Shown: piece by piece, positions 27,791 to 43,667 of the stretch | Layout: each line of letters starts with the position of its first letter | How positions within the stretch are numbered: the first letter of the stretch is position 1 | Assembly (NCBI RefSeq): GCF_027744825.2 | Contig: NC_071348.1 | Span: 16,463,563 to 16,527,562 of the forward strand | From: Synchiropus splendidus | Taxonomy: Eukaryota > Chordata > Actinopteri > Syngnathiformes > Callionymidae | Direction of reading: 5' to 3' | DNA: 64,000 nucleotides | Translations under genes and position numbers: made by a program | The notes under the pieces: generated by a model | Told to the model about the DNA's origin: nothing | Seen by the model: only the letters and a program-made list of their open reading frames with translations | The model's database searches: none

Positions 27791-30700
27791 GGCAGAATGA
27801 AGAAAACGCGTTTTCAGGCTGAGATCAGGTGGGTTCCGGAACGCCAAACATAAAAATGTTCATTACTTTGGAAAAACACTTCAGACAGCTTAGATTTGAT
27901 GTGCAACTACTAGAAAGACCCTTTCTGCTATAGTGGGAGGTGAAAATTTCATGTTCTGAAGCTTCCTTGCAAAGTTATGGCACAATGCAGAAAACGCATT
28001 TTCAGCCTGATATAAGGCGGGTTCAGGAACGCCAAACATAAAAATGTTGATAACTTTGGAAAAACACCAGAAAACTTAGATTTGATGTGCAACGACTAGA
28101 AACACTCTTTCTGCTATAGTGGGAGGTGAAAATTCCATGTTCTGAAGCTTCATGCAAAGTTATGGCACAATGCGTAAAACGCGTTTTCAGCCTTAGATAA
28201 GGTCGATTCCGGAACGCCAAACATAAATATGTTGATAACTTTGGAAAAACACTTCAGACAGCTTAGATTTGATGTTCAACTACTAGAAAGACCTTTTCTG
28301 CTATAGTGGAAGTTCAAAATTTCATGTTCAGAAACTTCCCTGCAAAGTTATGGCACAATGCGTAAAAACGCTTTTCAGCCTGAGATAAGGTGGGTTTCGG
28401 AACGCCAAATATAAAAGTGTTAATAACTTTGGAAAAACACTTCAGACAGCTTAGATTTGATGAGCAACTACTAGAAAGACCCTTTCTGCTATAGTGGGAG
28501 GTTAAAATTTCATGTTCTGAAGCTTCCCTGAAAAGTTATGGCACAATGCACAAAAACGCTTTTCAGCCTGAGATAAGGTGAGTTTCGGAACGCCAAACAT
28601 AAAAGTGTTGATAACTTTGGAAAAACACTTCAGACAGCTTAGATTTGATGTGCAACTACTAGAAAGACACTTTCTGATATGGTGGGTGGTGAAAATTCGA
28701 TGTTCTGAAGCTTCCCTGAAAAGTTATGGCGCAATGCGTAAAAAGCGTTTTCAGCCTGAAATAAGGTCGATTCCGGAACGCCAAACATAAAAATGTTGAT
28801 AACTTTCGAAAAACACTTCAGACAGCTTAGATTTGATGTGCAACTACGAGAAAGACCCTTTCTGCTATAGTGGGAACTGAAAATTTCATGTTCTGAAGCT
28901 TCCATGCAAAGTTATGGCACAATGCAGAAAAAGTGTTTTCAGCCTGAGAAAAGGTCGATTCCGGAACGCCAAGCATAAAAATGTTGATAACTTTGGAAAA
29001 ACACTTCAGACAGCTTAGATGTGTTGTATAACTACTGGAAAGATCCTTTCTGCTATAGTGGGAAGTGAAAATTTCATGTTGTGAAGCTTCCCTGCAAAGT
29101 TATGGCACAATGCAGAAAACGCGTTTTCAGCCTGAGATCAGGTGGGTTCAGGAAAGCCAAAAATAAAAATGTTGATAACTTTGGAAAAACACTTCAGACA
29201 GCTTAGATTTGATGTGCAACTACGAGAAAGACCCTTTCTGCTATAGTGGGAGGTGAAAATTTCATGTTCTGAAGCTTTATGTAAAGTTATGGCACAATGC
29301 GTAAAACGCGTTTTCAGCCTGAGATAAGGTCGATTCCGGAACGCCAAACATAAAAATGTTCATTACTTTGGAAAAACACTTCTGACAGTTGAGATTTGAT
29401 GTGCAACTACTATAAAGACATTTTCTGCAATAGTGGAAGTTTAAAATTTCATGTTCTGAAGCTTCCTTGCAAAGTTATGGCACAATGCAGAAAACGCGTT
29501 TTCAGCATGAGATAAGGTCGATTCCGGAACGACAAACATAAAAATGTTGATAACTTTGGAAAAACACATCAGACAGCTTAGATTTGATGTGCAACTACTA
29601 GAAAGACCCTTTCTGCTATAGTGGGAGGTTAAAATTTCATGTTCGGAAGCTTCCATGCAAAGTTGTGGCACAATGCAGACAACGCGTTTTCAGCCTGAGA
29701 TAAGGTCGATTCTGGAACGCCAAACATAAAAATGTTGATAACTTTCGAAAAACACTTCAGACAGCTTAGATTTGATGTGCAAATACTAGAAAGACCCTTT
29801 CTGCTATAGAGGGACGTGAAAATTTCATGTTCAGAATCTTCCCTGCAAAGTTATGGGACAATGCAGAAAACAATTTTTCATCCTGAGATTAGGTCGATTC
29901 CGGAACGCCAAACATAAAAATGTTGATAACTTTGGAAAAACACCAGAAAACTTAGATTTGATGTGCAACGACTAGAAAGACCCTTTCTGCTATAGTGCGA
30001 TGTGACAATTTCATGTTCTGAAGCTTCCCTGAGAAGTTATGGCACAATGCAGAAAACGCGTTTTCAGCCTGAGATACGGTGGGTTCCGGAACGCCAAGCG
30101 TAAAAATGTTGATAACTTTGGAAAAACACTTCAGACAGCTTAGATTTGATGTGCAACTACTAGAAAGACACTTTCTGATACAGTGGGGTGTGAAAATTCG
30201 ATGTTCTGAAGCTTCCCTGCAAAGTTATGGCACAATGCAGAAAACGCATTTTCAGCCTGAGATAAGGTCGATTCCGGAACGTCAAACATAAAAATGTAGA
30301 TAACTTTGGAAAAACACTTCGTACAGCTTAGATTAGATGTGCAACTACTAGAAAGACCCTTTCTGCTATAGTGGTGGGGTGAAAGTGTCATGTTCTGAAG
30401 CTTCCCTGCAAAGTTATGCCAGAATGCTTAAAATGCGTTTTCAGTCTGAGATAAGGTGGGTTCCGGAACGCCAAACATGAAAATGTTGATAACTTTGGAA
30501 AAACATTTCAGACAGCTTAGATTTGATCTGCAACTACTAGAAACACTCTTTCTGCTATAGTGGGAGGTGAAAATTCCATGTTCTGAAGCTTCATGCAAAG
30601 TAATGGCACAATGCGTAAAACGCGTTTTCAGCCTTAGATAAGGTCGATTACGGAACGCCAAACATAAAAATGTTGATAACTTTGGAAAAACACTTCAGAC

Positions 30701-33700
30701 AGCTTAGATTTGATGTTCAACTACTAGAAAGACCTTTTCTGCTATAGTGGGAGGTTAAAATTTCATGTTCTGAAGTTTCCCTGAAAAGTTATGGCACAAT
30801 GCACAAAAACGCTTTTCAGCCTGAGATAAGGTGAGTTTCGGAACGGCAAACATAAAAGTGTTGATAACTTTGGAAAAACACTTCAGACAGCTTAGATTTG
30901 ATGTGCAACTACTAGAAAGACACTTTCTGTTATGGTGGGTGGTGAAAATTCGATGTTCTGAAGCTTCCCTGAAAAGTTATGGCGCAATGCGTAAAACGCG
31001 TTTTCAGCCTGAAAAAAGGTCGATTCCGGAACGCCAAACATAAAATTGTTAATAACTTTGGAAAAACACTTCAGACAGCTTAGATTAGATGTGGAACTAC
31101 TAGAGAGACCCTTTCTGCTATAGTGGGAGGTAAAAATTTCATCTTCTGACGCTTCCCTGCAAAGTCATGGCACAATGCAGAAAACGCATTTTCAGCCTGA
31201 GATAAGGTCGATACCGGAACGCCAAAGATAAAAATGTAGGTAACTTTGGAAAAACACTTCAGACAGCTTAGATTAGATGTGCAACTACTAGAAAGACCCT
31301 TTCTGCTATAGTGGGGAGTGCAAATGTCATGTTCTGAAGCTTCCCTGCAAAGTTATAGCACAATGCGTAAAACGCGTTTTCAGCCTGAGATAAGGTGGTT
31401 CCCGGAACGCCAAACATAAATATCTTGATATCTTTGGAAAAACACTTCAGACAGCTTAGATTAGATGTGTAACTACTAGAGAGACCCTTTCTGCTATAGT
31501 GGGAGGTAAAAATTTCATCTTCTGACGCTTCCCTGCAAAGTCATGGCACAATGCAGAAAACGCATTTTCAGCCTGAGATAAGGTCGATACCGGAACGCCA
31601 AACATAAATATCATGATATCTTTGGAAAAAAACTTCAGACAGCTTAGATTTGATGTGGAACTACTAGAAAGACCCTTTCTGTTTTAGTGGGATGTGAAAA
31701 TTTCATGTTCTGAAGCTTCCCTGCAAAGCTATAGCACAATGCAGAAAAGGCGTTTACAGTCAGACATAAGGTGGGTTCCGGAACGCCAAACATAAAAATG
31801 TTGATAACTTTGGAAAATCACTTCAGACAGCCTAGATTTGATGCGCAACTACTAGAAAGACCCTTTCTGATATAGTGGGTGGTGAAAATTCCATGTTCTG
31901 AAGCTTCCCTGCAAAGTTATGGCACAATGCAGAAAACACGTTTTCAGCCTGAGATAACGTGGGTTCCGCAACACCAAAAATAAAAATGTTGATAACTTTG
32001 GAAAAACGTTTCAGACAGCTTAGATTTCATGTGCAACTGCTAGAAAGACCCTTTCTGCTATAGTGGGTGGTGATAATTTCATGTTCTGAAGCTTCCCTGC
32101 AAAGTTATGGCACAATGCAGAAAACGCGTTTTTAGCCTGAGATAAGGTCGATTCCGGAACCCCAAACATAAAAATGTTCATAACTTTGGAAAAACACTTC
32201 AGACAGCTTAGATTTGATGTGCAACTACTAGAAAGACCATTTCTGCTATAGCGGCAGCTGAAAATTTCATGTTCTGAAGCTTGCCTGCAAATTTATGGCA
32301 CAATGCAGAAAACGCGGTTTTAGCCTGAGATAAGGTGGGTTCCGGAACGCCAAACATAAAAATGTTGATAACTTTGTAAAAACACTTCAGACAGCTTAGA
32401 TTTGATGTGCAACTACTAGAAAAACCCTTTCTGCTATAGAGGGATTTGAAAATTTCATGTTCTGAAGCTACCCTGCAAAGTTATGGCACAATGCAGAAAA
32501 CGCGTTTTCAGCCTGAAGTAAGGTCGAGTCCGGAACGCCAAACATAAAAATGTCGATAACTTTCGAAAAACACTTCAGACAGCTTAGATTAGATGTGCAA
32601 CTACTACAAAGACAATATTTGCTATAGTGGGATGTGAAAATTTCATGTTCTGAAGCTTCCTTGCAAAGTTATGGCACAATGCAGAAAACGCGGTTTTAGC
32701 CTGAGATTAGGTCTATTCCAGAACGGCAAATATAAAAATGTTGATAACTTTGGAAAAACACTTCAGACAGCTTAGATTTGATGTGCAACTACTAGAAAGA
32801 CCATTTCTGCTATAGTCGGAGGTGAAAATTCCATGTTCTGAAGCTTCCGTGCAAAGTCATGGCACAATGCAGAAAACGCGGTTTTAGCCTGAGATTAGGT
32901 CTATTCCAGAACGCCAAACATAAAAATGTTGATAACTTTGTAAAAAACACTTCAGACAGCTTAGATATGATGTGCAACTACTAGAAAGACTCTTTCTGCT
33001 AACGTGGGAGGTGAAAATTTCATGTTCTGAAGCTTCCCTGCAAAGTTATGGCAGAATGGAGAAAACGCAAGCGTTTTCAGCCTGAAATAAGGTGGGTTCC
33101 AGAACGCCAAACATAAAATTGTTGATAACTATGGAAAAACACTTCAAACAGCTTAGATTTGATGTGCAAGTACTAGAAAGACCCTTTCTGCTATAGTGTG
33201 AGGTTAAAATTTCATGTTCGGAAGGTTTCATGCAAAGTTATGGTACAAGGCGTAACACGCGTTTTCAGCCTGAGATAAGGTCGATTCCGGAACGCCAAAC
33301 ATAAAAATGTTGATAACTTTCGAAAAACAGTTCAGACAGCTTAGATTTGATGTGCAACTACTAGAAAGACCCTTTCTGCTATTGTGGGAGGTCAAAATTT
33401 TATGTTCTGAAGCTTACCTGCAAAGTTATGGCACAATGCAGAAAACGATTTTTCATCCTGAGATAAGGTCGATTCCGGAACGCTAAACATAAAAATGTTG
33501 ATATCTTTTGAAAAACACTTCAGACAGCTTAGATTTGTTGCGCAACTACTAAAAAGACCCTTTCTGCTATAGTGGGAGGTTAAAATTTCATGTTCGGAAG
33601 CTTTCATGCAAAGTTATGGTACAATGCGTAAAACGCGTTTTCAGCCTGAGATAAGGTCGATTCCGGAACGCCAAACATAAAAATGTTGATAACTTTCGAA

Positions 33701-36700
33701 AAACAGTTCAGACAGCTTAGATTTGATGTGCAACTATTAGAAAGACCCTTTCTGCTATAGTGGGAGCTCAAAATTTCATGTTCTGAAGCTTACCTGCAAA
33801 GTTATGGCACAATGCAGAAAACGATTTTTGGAAAAACACTTCAGACAGCTTAGATTTGTTGTGCAAGTACTAAAAAGACCCTTTCTGCTATAGTGGGAGG
33901 TGAACATTTCATGTTCTGAGGCTTCCCTGCAAAGTTATGGCACGATGCAGAAAACGTGTTTTCAGCCTGAGATAAGGTTGGTTCCGGAACGCCAAACATA
34001 AAAATGTTGATAACTTTGGAAAAACACTTCAGACAGCTTAGATTTGATGTGCAACTACTAGAAAGACCCTTTCTGCTATAGTGTGAGGTTAAAATTTCAT
34101 GTTCGGAAGCTTTCATGCAAAGTTATGGTACAATGCGTAAAACGCGTTTTCAGCCTGAGATAAGGTCGATTCCGGAACGCCAAACATAAAAATGTTGATA
34201 ACTTTGGAAAAACACATCAGACAGCTTAGATTTGATGTGCAACTCCCAGAAAGACCCTTTCTGCTATAGTGGGAGGTGCAAATTTCATGTTCGGAAGCAT
34301 CCATGCAAAATTATGGCACAATGCAGAAAACGCGTTTTCAGCCTGAGATGAAGTTGATTCCGGAACGCCAAACATAAAAATGTTGATAACTTTGGAAAAA
34401 CACTTCAGACAGCTTAAATTTGATGTGCAACTACTAGAAAGACCGTTTCTGCTATAGTGGGAGGCGAACATTTCATGTTCTGAAGCTTCCCTGTAAAGTT
34501 ATGGCACAATGCGTAAAACGCGTTTTGAGCCTGAGATAAGGTCGATTCCGGAACGCCAAACATAAAAATGTTGATAACTTTCGAAAAACACTTCAGGCAG
34601 CTTAGATTTGATGTGCAACTGCTACAAACACCCTTTTTGTTGTAGTGGGAGGTGAAAATTTCATGTTCTGAAGCTTTCAGGCAAAGTTATGGGACAATGC
34701 GTAAAACGCGTTTTCAGCCTGAGATAAGGTCGATAAGCTCAGACAGCTTAGATTTGATGTGCAACTACTAAAAAGACCCTTTCTGCTATAGTGGGAGGTG
34801 CAAATTTCATGTTCGGAAGCATCCATGCAAAGTTATGGCACATTGCAGAAAATGCGTTTTCAGCCTGAGATAAGGTTGATTCTGGAACGCCAAACATAAA
34901 AATGCTGATAACTTTGGAAAAACACTTCAGACAGCTTAAATTTGATGTGCAACTACTAGAAAGACCCTTTCTGCTATAGTGGGAGGTGAACATTTCATGT
35001 TCTGAAGCTTCCCTGTAAAGTTATGGCACAATGCGTAAAACGCGTTTTGAGCCTGAGATAAGGTCGATTACGGAACGCCAAACATAAAAATGTTGATAAC
35101 TTTCGAAAAACTCTTCAGACAGCTTAGATTTGATGTGCAACTGCTACAAACACCCTTTTTGTTGTAGTGGGAGGTGAAAATTTCATGTTCTGAAGCTTCT
35201 CTGCAAAGTTATGGCACACTGCAGAAAACGCGTTTTCAGCCTGAGATGAGTTCGATTCCGGAATACCAAACATAAAAATGTTGATAACTTTTGAAAAACA
35301 GTTCAGACAGCTTAGATTTGATGTGCAACTACTAGAAAGACCATTTCTGCTATAGTGGGAGGTCAAAATTTCATGTTCGGAAGCTTCCCTGCAGAGTTAT
35401 GGCACAATGCGTAAAACGCGTTTTCAGCCGGAGATAAGGTCGATTCCGGAACGCCAAACATAAAAGTGTTGATAACTTTGGAAAAACACTTCAGACAGCT
35501 TAGATTTGATGTGCAACTACTAGAAAGACCCTTTCTGCTATAGTGGGAGGTGAACATTTCATGTTCTGAAGCTTCTCTGTAAAGTTATGGCACAATGCAG
35601 AAAACGCATTTTGAGCCTGAGATAAGGTCGATTCGCGAACGCCAAACATAAAAATGTTGATAACTTTGGAAAAACACATCAGACAGCTTAGATTTGATGT
35701 GCAACTACCAGAAAGACCCTTTCTGCTATAGTGGGAGGTCAAAATTATATGTTCTGAAACTTCCCTGCAAAGTTATGGGACAATGCAGATAACGATTTTT
35801 CATCCTGAGATAAGGTTGGTTCCGGAACGCAAAACATAAAAATGTTGATAACTTTGGAAATACACTTCAGACAGCTTAGATTTGGTGTGCAACTACTAAA
35901 AAGACCCTTTCTGCTATAGTGGGAGGTGCAAATTTCATGTTCGGAAGCATCCATGCAAAGTTATGGCACAATGCAGAAAACGCGTTTTCAGCCTGAGATA
36001 AAGTTGATTCCGGAACGCCAAACATAAAAATGTTGATAACTTTGGAAAAACACTTCAGACAGCTTAAATTTGATGTGCAACTACTAGAAAGACCGTTTCT
36101 GCTATAGTGGGAGGTGAACATTTCATGTTCTGAAGCTTCCCTGTAAAGTTATGGCACAATGCGTAAAACGCGTTTTGAGCCTGAGATAAGGTCGATTCCG
36201 GAACGCCAAACATAAAAATGTTGATAACTTTCGAAAAACACTTCAGACAGCTTAGATTTGATGTGCAACTGCTACAAACACCCTTTTTGTTGTAGTGGGA
36301 GGTGAAAATTTCATGTTCTGAAGCTTTCATGCAAAGTTATGGTACAATGCGTAAAACGCGTTTTCAGCCTGAGATAAGGTTGATTCTGGAACGCCAAACA
36401 TAAAAATGCTGATAACTTTGGAAAAACACTTCAAACAGCTTAAATTTGATGTGCAACTACTAGAAAGACCGTTTCTGCTATAGTGGGAGGTGAACATTTC
36501 ATGTTCTGAAGCTTCCCTGTAAAGTTATGGCACAATGCGTAAAACGTGTTTTGAGCCTGAGATAAGGTCGATTACGGAACGCCAAACATAAAAATGTTGA
36601 TAACTTTCGAAAAACTCTTCAGACAGCTTAGATTTGATGTGCAACTGCTACAAACACCCTTTTTGTTGTAGTGGGAGGTGAAAATTTCATGTTCTGAAGC

Positions 36701-39700
36701 TTCTCTGCAAAGTTATGGCACAATGCAGAAAACGCGTTTTCAGCCTGAGATGAGGTCGATTCCGGAACACCAAACATAAAAATGTTGATAACTTTTGAAA
36801 AACACTTCAGACAGCTTAGATTTGATGTGCAACTACTAGAAAGACCATTTCTGCTATTGTGGGAGGTCAAAATTTCATGTTCTGAAGCGTCCCTGCAGAG
36901 TTATGGCACAATGCGTAAAACGCGTTTTCAGCCTGAGATAAGGTCGATTCCGGAACGCCAAACATAAAAGTGTTGATAACTTTGGAAAAACACTTCAGAC
37001 AGCTTAGATTTGATGTGCAACTACTAGAAAGACCCTTTCTGCTATAGTGGGAGGTGAACATTTCATGTTCTGAAGCTTCCCTGTAAAGTTATGGCACAAT
37101 GCAGAAAACGCATTTTGAGTCTGAGATAAGGTCGATTCCCGAACGCCAAACATAAAAATGTTGATCACTTTGGAAAAACAATTCAGACAGCTTAGATTTG
37201 ATGCGCAACTACTAAAAAGACCCTTTCTGCAACAGTGGGAGGTTAAAATTTCATGTTCGGAAGCTTTCATGCAAAGTTATGGCACAATGCAGACAACGCG
37301 TTTTCAGACTGAGATAAGGTCGATTCCGGAACGCCAAACATAAAAATGTTGATAACTTTCGAAAAACAGTTCAGACAGCTTAGATTTGATGTGCAACTAC
37401 TAGAAAGACCATTTCTGCTATAGTGAGAGGTCAAAATTTCATTTTCTGACGCTTTCCTGCAAAGTTATGGGACAATGCAGAAAAAGCATTTTGAGCCTGA
37501 GATAAGGTTGATTCCCGAACGCCAAACATAAAAATGTTGATCACTTTGGAAAAACAATTCAGACAGCTTAGATTTGATGCGCAACTACTAAAAAGACCCT
37601 TTCTGCAACAGTGGGAGGTTAAAATTTCATGTTCGGAAGCTTCCCTGCAAAGTTATGGCAGAATGCGTAAAACGCGTTTTCAGCCTGAGATAAGGTCGAT
37701 TCCCGAACGCCAAACATAAAAATGTTGATCACTTTGGAAAAACAATTCAGACAGCTTAGATTTGATGCGCAACTACTAAAAAGACCCTTTCTGCAACAGT
37801 GGGAGGTTAAAATTTCATGTTCGGAAGCTTTCATGCAAAGTTATGGCACAATGCAGACAACGCGTTTTCAGACTGAGATAAGGTCGATTCCGGAACGCCA
37901 AACATAAAAATGTTGATAACTTTCGAAAAACAGTTCAGACAGCTTAGATTTGATGTGCAACTACTAGAAAGACCATTTCTGCTATAGTGAGAGGTCAAAA
38001 TTTCATTTTCTGACGCTTTCCGGCAAAGTTATGGGACAATGCAGAAAACGATTTTTCATCCTGAGCTAAGGTCGATTCCGGAACGCCAAACATAAAAATG
38101 TTGATAACTTTTGAAAAACACTTCAGACAGCTTAGATTTGATGTGCAACTACTAGAAAGACCCTTTCTGCTATAGTGGGAGGAGAACATTTCATGTTCTG
38201 AAGCTTCCCTGTAAAGTTATGGCACAATGCGTAAAACGCGTTTTGAGCCTGAGATAAGGTCGATTCCGGAACGCCAAACATAAAAATGTTGATAACTTTT
38301 GAAAAACACTTCAGACAGCTTAGATTTGATGTGCAACTGCTACAAACACCCATTTTGTTGTAGTGGGAGTTGAAAATTTCATGTTCTGAAGCTTCTCTGC
38401 AAAGTTATGGCACAATGCAGAAAACGCGTTTTCAGCCTGAGATGAGGTCGATTCCGGAACGCCAAACATAAAAAAGTTGATAAGTTTGGAAAACACTTCA
38501 GACAGCTTCGATTTGATGTGCAACTAATATAAAGACCCTTTGTGCTACAGTGGGAGGCTAAAATTTAATGTTCAGAAGCTTCCCTGTAAAGTTATGGCAC
38601 AATGCGTAAAACGCGTTTTCAGCCTGAGATAAGGTCGATTCCGGAACGCCAAACATAAAAATGTTGATAACTTTGGAAAAACACTTCAGACAGCTTAGAT
38701 TTGATGTGCAACTACTAGAAAGACCATTTCTGCTATAGTAGGAGGTGAAAATGTCATGTTCTGAAGCTTCTCTGCAAAGTTATGGCACAATGCAGAAAGC
38801 GCATTTTGAGCCTGAGATGAGGTCGATTCCCGAACGCCAAACATAAAAATGTTGATCAGTTTCGAAAAACACTTCAGACTGCTTAGATTTGATGCGCAAC
38901 TACTAAAAAGTCCCTTTCTGCTATAGTGGGAGGTTAAAATTTCATGTTCGGAAGCTTTCATGCAAAGTTATGGCACAATGCAGCCAATGCGTTTTCGGCC
39001 TGAGATAAGTCGATTCCGGAACGCCAAACATAAAAATGTTGATAGCTTTGGAAAAACACTTCAGACAGCTTAGATTTGATGTGCAACTACTAGAAAGACC
39101 CTTTCTGCGATAGTGGGACGTGAAAATTTCATGTTCGAAGCATCCATGCAAAGTTATGGCACAATGCAGAAAACGCGTTTTCAGCCAGAGATAAGGTCGA
39201 TTCCGGAACGCCAAACATAAAAATGATGACAACTTTTGAAAAACACTTCAGACAACTTAGATTTGATGTGCAACTGCTAGAAACACCCTTTCTGTTGTAG
39301 TGGGAGGTGAAAATTTCATGTTCTGAGGCTTCTCTGCAAAGTTATGGCACAATGCAGAAAACGTGTTTTCAGCCTGAGATGTGGTCGATTCCGGAACGCC
39401 AAACATAAAAATGATGACAACTTTTGAAAAACACTTCAGACAACTTAGATTTGATGTGCAACTGCTAGAAACACCCTTTCTGCTATAGTGGGAGTTGAAA
39501 ATTTCATGTTCTTAAGCTTCCCTCCAAAGTTATGGCACAATGCAGAAAACGGCTTTTCAGCCTGAGATAAGGTCGATTACGGAACGCCAAACATAAAAAT
39601 GTTGATAACTTTGGAAAAACACTTCAGACAGCTTCGATTTGATGTGCAACTACTAGAAACGCCCTTTCTACTATAGTGGGAGGTGAAAATTTCTTGTTCT

Positions 39701-42700
39701 GAGGCTTCACTGAAAAGTTATGGCACAATGCAGAAAACTCGTTTTCAGCCTGAGATAAAGTGGGTTCCGGAACGCCAAACATAAAAATGTTGATAAGTTT
39801 GGAAAAACATTTCAGACAGCTTAGATTTGATGTGCAACTACTCGAAAAACCATTTCAGCTATAGTGGGAGGTGAAAATAAAATTTTATGTTCTGAAACTT
39901 CCCTGCAAAGTTATGGCACAATGCAGAAAACGCATTTTCAGCGTAAGATAAGGTGAGTTCCCGAACGCCAAAGATTAAAATGTTGATAACTTTGGAAAAA
40001 ATCTTCAGACAGCTTAGATTTGATGTGCACCTACTAGAAAGACCCTTTCTACTGTAGTGGGAGGTTGAAAATTTCATGTTTTGAAGCTTCCATGCAAAGT
40101 TATGGCACAATCCAGAAAACGCGTTTTCAGCCTGAGATAAGGTTGATTCCGGAACGCCAAACATATAAATGTTGATAACTTTCGAAAAACAATTAAGACA
40201 GCTTAGATTTGATGTGCAACTACTAGAAAGACCCTTTCTGCTATAGTCAGAGGTGAAAATTTCATGTTCTGAAGCTTCCCTGCAAAGTGATGGCCCAAAG
40301 AAAGAAACGCGTTTTCAGCCTGAGATAAGGTGGTTTCCGGAACGCAAAACATAAAAATGTTGATAACTTTGGAAAAACACTTCAGACAGCTTACATTTGC
40401 TGTGCAACTACTTGAAAGACCCTTTCTGCTAGAGTGGGTGGTAAAAATTTCATGTTCTGAAGCTTCCCAGCAATGTTATGACACAAAGCAGAAAATGCGT
40501 TTTCAGTCTGAGATTGGGTGGGTTCCGGAACGCCAAACATAAAAATGTTGTTAACATTGGAAAAACACTTCAGACAGCTTAGATTTGATATGCAACTAGT
40601 AGAAAGACCCTTTCTGCTATAGTCGGAGGTGAAAATTTAATGTTCAGAAGCTTCTCTGCAAAGTTATGGCACAATGCAGAAAACGCATTTTGAGCCTTAG
40701 ATGAGGTCCATTCCGGAACGCCAAACATAAAAATGTTGATCAGTTTGGAAAAACACTTCAGACAGTTTAGATTTGATGCGCAACTACTAAAAAGACCCTT
40801 TCTGCTATAGTGGGAGGTTAAAATTTCATGTTCTGAAGCTTTCATGCAAAGTTATGGTACATTGCGCTAAACGCGTTTTCAGCCTGAGATGAGGTCGATT
40901 CCGGAACGCCAAACATAAAAATGTTGATAACTTTTGAAAAACACTTCAGACAGCTTAGATTTGTTGTGCAACTACTAAAAAGACCCTTTCTGCTATAGTG
41001 GGAGGTGAACATTTCATGTTCTGAAGCTTCCCTGCAAAGTTATGGCACGATGCAGAAAACGTGTTTTCAGCATGAGATAAGGTTGGTTCCGGAACGCCAA
41101 GCATAAAACTGTTGATAACTTTGGAAAAACACTTCAGACAGCTTAGATTTGATGTGCAACTACTAGAAAGACCCTTTCTGCGATAGTGGGACGTGTAAAT
41201 TTCATGTTCGGAAGCATCCATGCAAAGTTATGGCACAATGCAGAAAACGCGTTTTCAGCCAGAGATAAGGTCGATTCCGGAACGCCAAACATAAAAATGT
41301 TGATAACTTTCGAAAAACACTTCAGACAGCTTAGATTTGATGTACAACGACTAGAAAGACCCTTTCTGTTGTAGTGGGAGGTGAAAATTCCATGTTCTGA
41401 AGCTCCCCAGAAAAGTAAGGGCACAATGCAGAAAACGCGTTTTCAGCCAGAGATAAGGTGGGTTCCGGAAGGCCAAACATAAAAATGTTGATAACTTTGG
41501 AAAAACACTTCAGACAGCTTATAGTTGATGTGCAACTACTAGAAGGACCCTTTCTGTTATAGTGGGAGGTGAAAATTCCATGTACTCAAGCTCCCCTGAA
41601 AAGTTAAGGCACAATGCAGAAAACGCGTTTTCAGCCTGACATAAGGTGGGTTCCAGAACGCCAAACATAAAAATGTTGATAACTTTGGAAAAACACTTCA
41701 GACAGCTTATAGTTGATGTGCAACTACTAGAAGGACCCTTTCTGTAATAGTGGGAGGTGAAAATTCCATGTACTCAAGCTCCCCTGAAAAGTTAAGGCAA
41801 AATGCAGAAAACGCGTTTTCAGCCTGAGATAAGGCGGTTTCCAGAACGCCAAACATAAAAATGCTGATAACTTTGGAAAAACACTTCAGACAGCTTAGAT
41901 TTGATGTGCAACTACTAGAAAGACCCTTTCTGCTATAGTGGGAGGTGAAATTTTCATGTTCTGAAGCTTCCCTGCAAAGTTATGGCACAATGCAGAAAAC
42001 GCGTTTTCAGCCTGAGATAAGGTCAATTCCCGAACGCCAAACATAAAAATGTTGATCACTTTGGAAAAACAATTCAGACAGCTTAGATTTGATGCGCAAC
42101 TACTAAAAAGACCGTTTCTGCGATAGTGGGACGTGAAAATTTCATGTTCGGAAGCATCCATGCAAAGTTATGGCACAAAGCAGAAAACGCGTTTTCAGCC
42201 AGAGATAAGGTGGGTTCCGGAACGCCAAACATGAAAATGTTGATAACTTTGGAAAAACACTTCAGACAGCTTAGATTTGATGTGCAACTACTAGAAAGAC
42301 CCTTTCTGCTATAGTGGGAGGTGAAAATTCCATGTTCTGAAGCTCACCAGAAAAGTAAAGGCACAATGCAGAAAACGCGTTTTCAGCCTGAGATAAGGTG
42401 GGTTCCGGAACGCCAATCATAAAAATCTTGATAACTTTGGAAAAACACTTCAGACCGCTTAGATTTGAAGTGCAACTTCAAGAAAGACCCTTTCTGCTAG
42501 AGTGGGAGGTTAAAATTTCATGTTCTGAAGCTTCCCTGCAAAGTTATGGAACAATGCAGAAAACGCATTTTCAGCCTGAGATAAAGTGGGTTCCAGAACG
42601 GCAAACATAAAAATGTTGATAACTTTGGAAAAACACTTCAGACAGCTTAGATTTGATGTACAACGACTAGAAAGACCCTTTCGGTTATAGTGGGAGGTGA

Positions 42701-43667
42701 AAATTCCATGTTCTGAAGCTCCCAAGAAAAGTAAAGGCACAATGCAGAAAACGCGTTTTCAGCCAGAGATAAGGTCGATTCCGGAACGCCAAACATAAAA
42801 ATGTTGATAACTTTCGAAAAACACTACAGACAGCTTAGATTTGATGTACAACGACTAGAAAGACCCTTTCGGTTATAGTGGGAGGTAAAAATTCCATGTT
42901 CTGAAGCTCCCCAGAAAAGTAAAGGCACAATGCAGAAAATTCGTTTTCAGCCTGAGATAAGGTGGGTTCCGGAACGCCAAACATAGAAATGTTGAGATCT
43001 TTGGAAGAACTCTTCAGACAGCTTAGATTTGATGTGCAACTAAAAGAAAAACCCTTTCTGCTATAGTGGGATGTGGAAAATTCATGTTCTGAAGCGTCCC
43101 TGCAAAGTTATGGCACAATGCAGAAAATACGTTTTCAGCCTGAGATAAGGTCGATTCCGGAAGCCAAACATAAAAGTGTTGATGACTTTGGAAAAACTCT
43201 TCAGACAGCTTAGATTTGATGTGCAACTACGAGAAAGACCCTTTCTGCTATAGTGGGAGGTGAAAATTTCATGTTCTGAAGCTTCCCAGCAAAGTTATGG
43301 CACAATGCGGAAAACCCGTTTTCAGCCTGAGATAAGAAGGGTTCCAGAACGCCAAACACAAAAATGTTGATAACTTTGGAAAAACACTTCAGACAGCTTA
43401 GATTTGATGTGCAACAAGGAGAAAGACCCTTTCTACTAGATTGGGAGGTTAAAATTCCATGTTCTGAAGTTTCCCTGCAAAGTTATGGCACAGTGCAGAA
43501 AACGCGTTTTCAGTCAGTCGATTCCGGAACGCCAAACATAAAAGTGTTGATAACTTTGGAAAAACACTTCAGATAGCTTAGATTTGATGTGCAACTACTA
43601 GAAAGATCCTTTCTGCTATAGTGGGATGTGAAATTTACATGTTCTGAAGCTTCCCTCCAAATTTATG

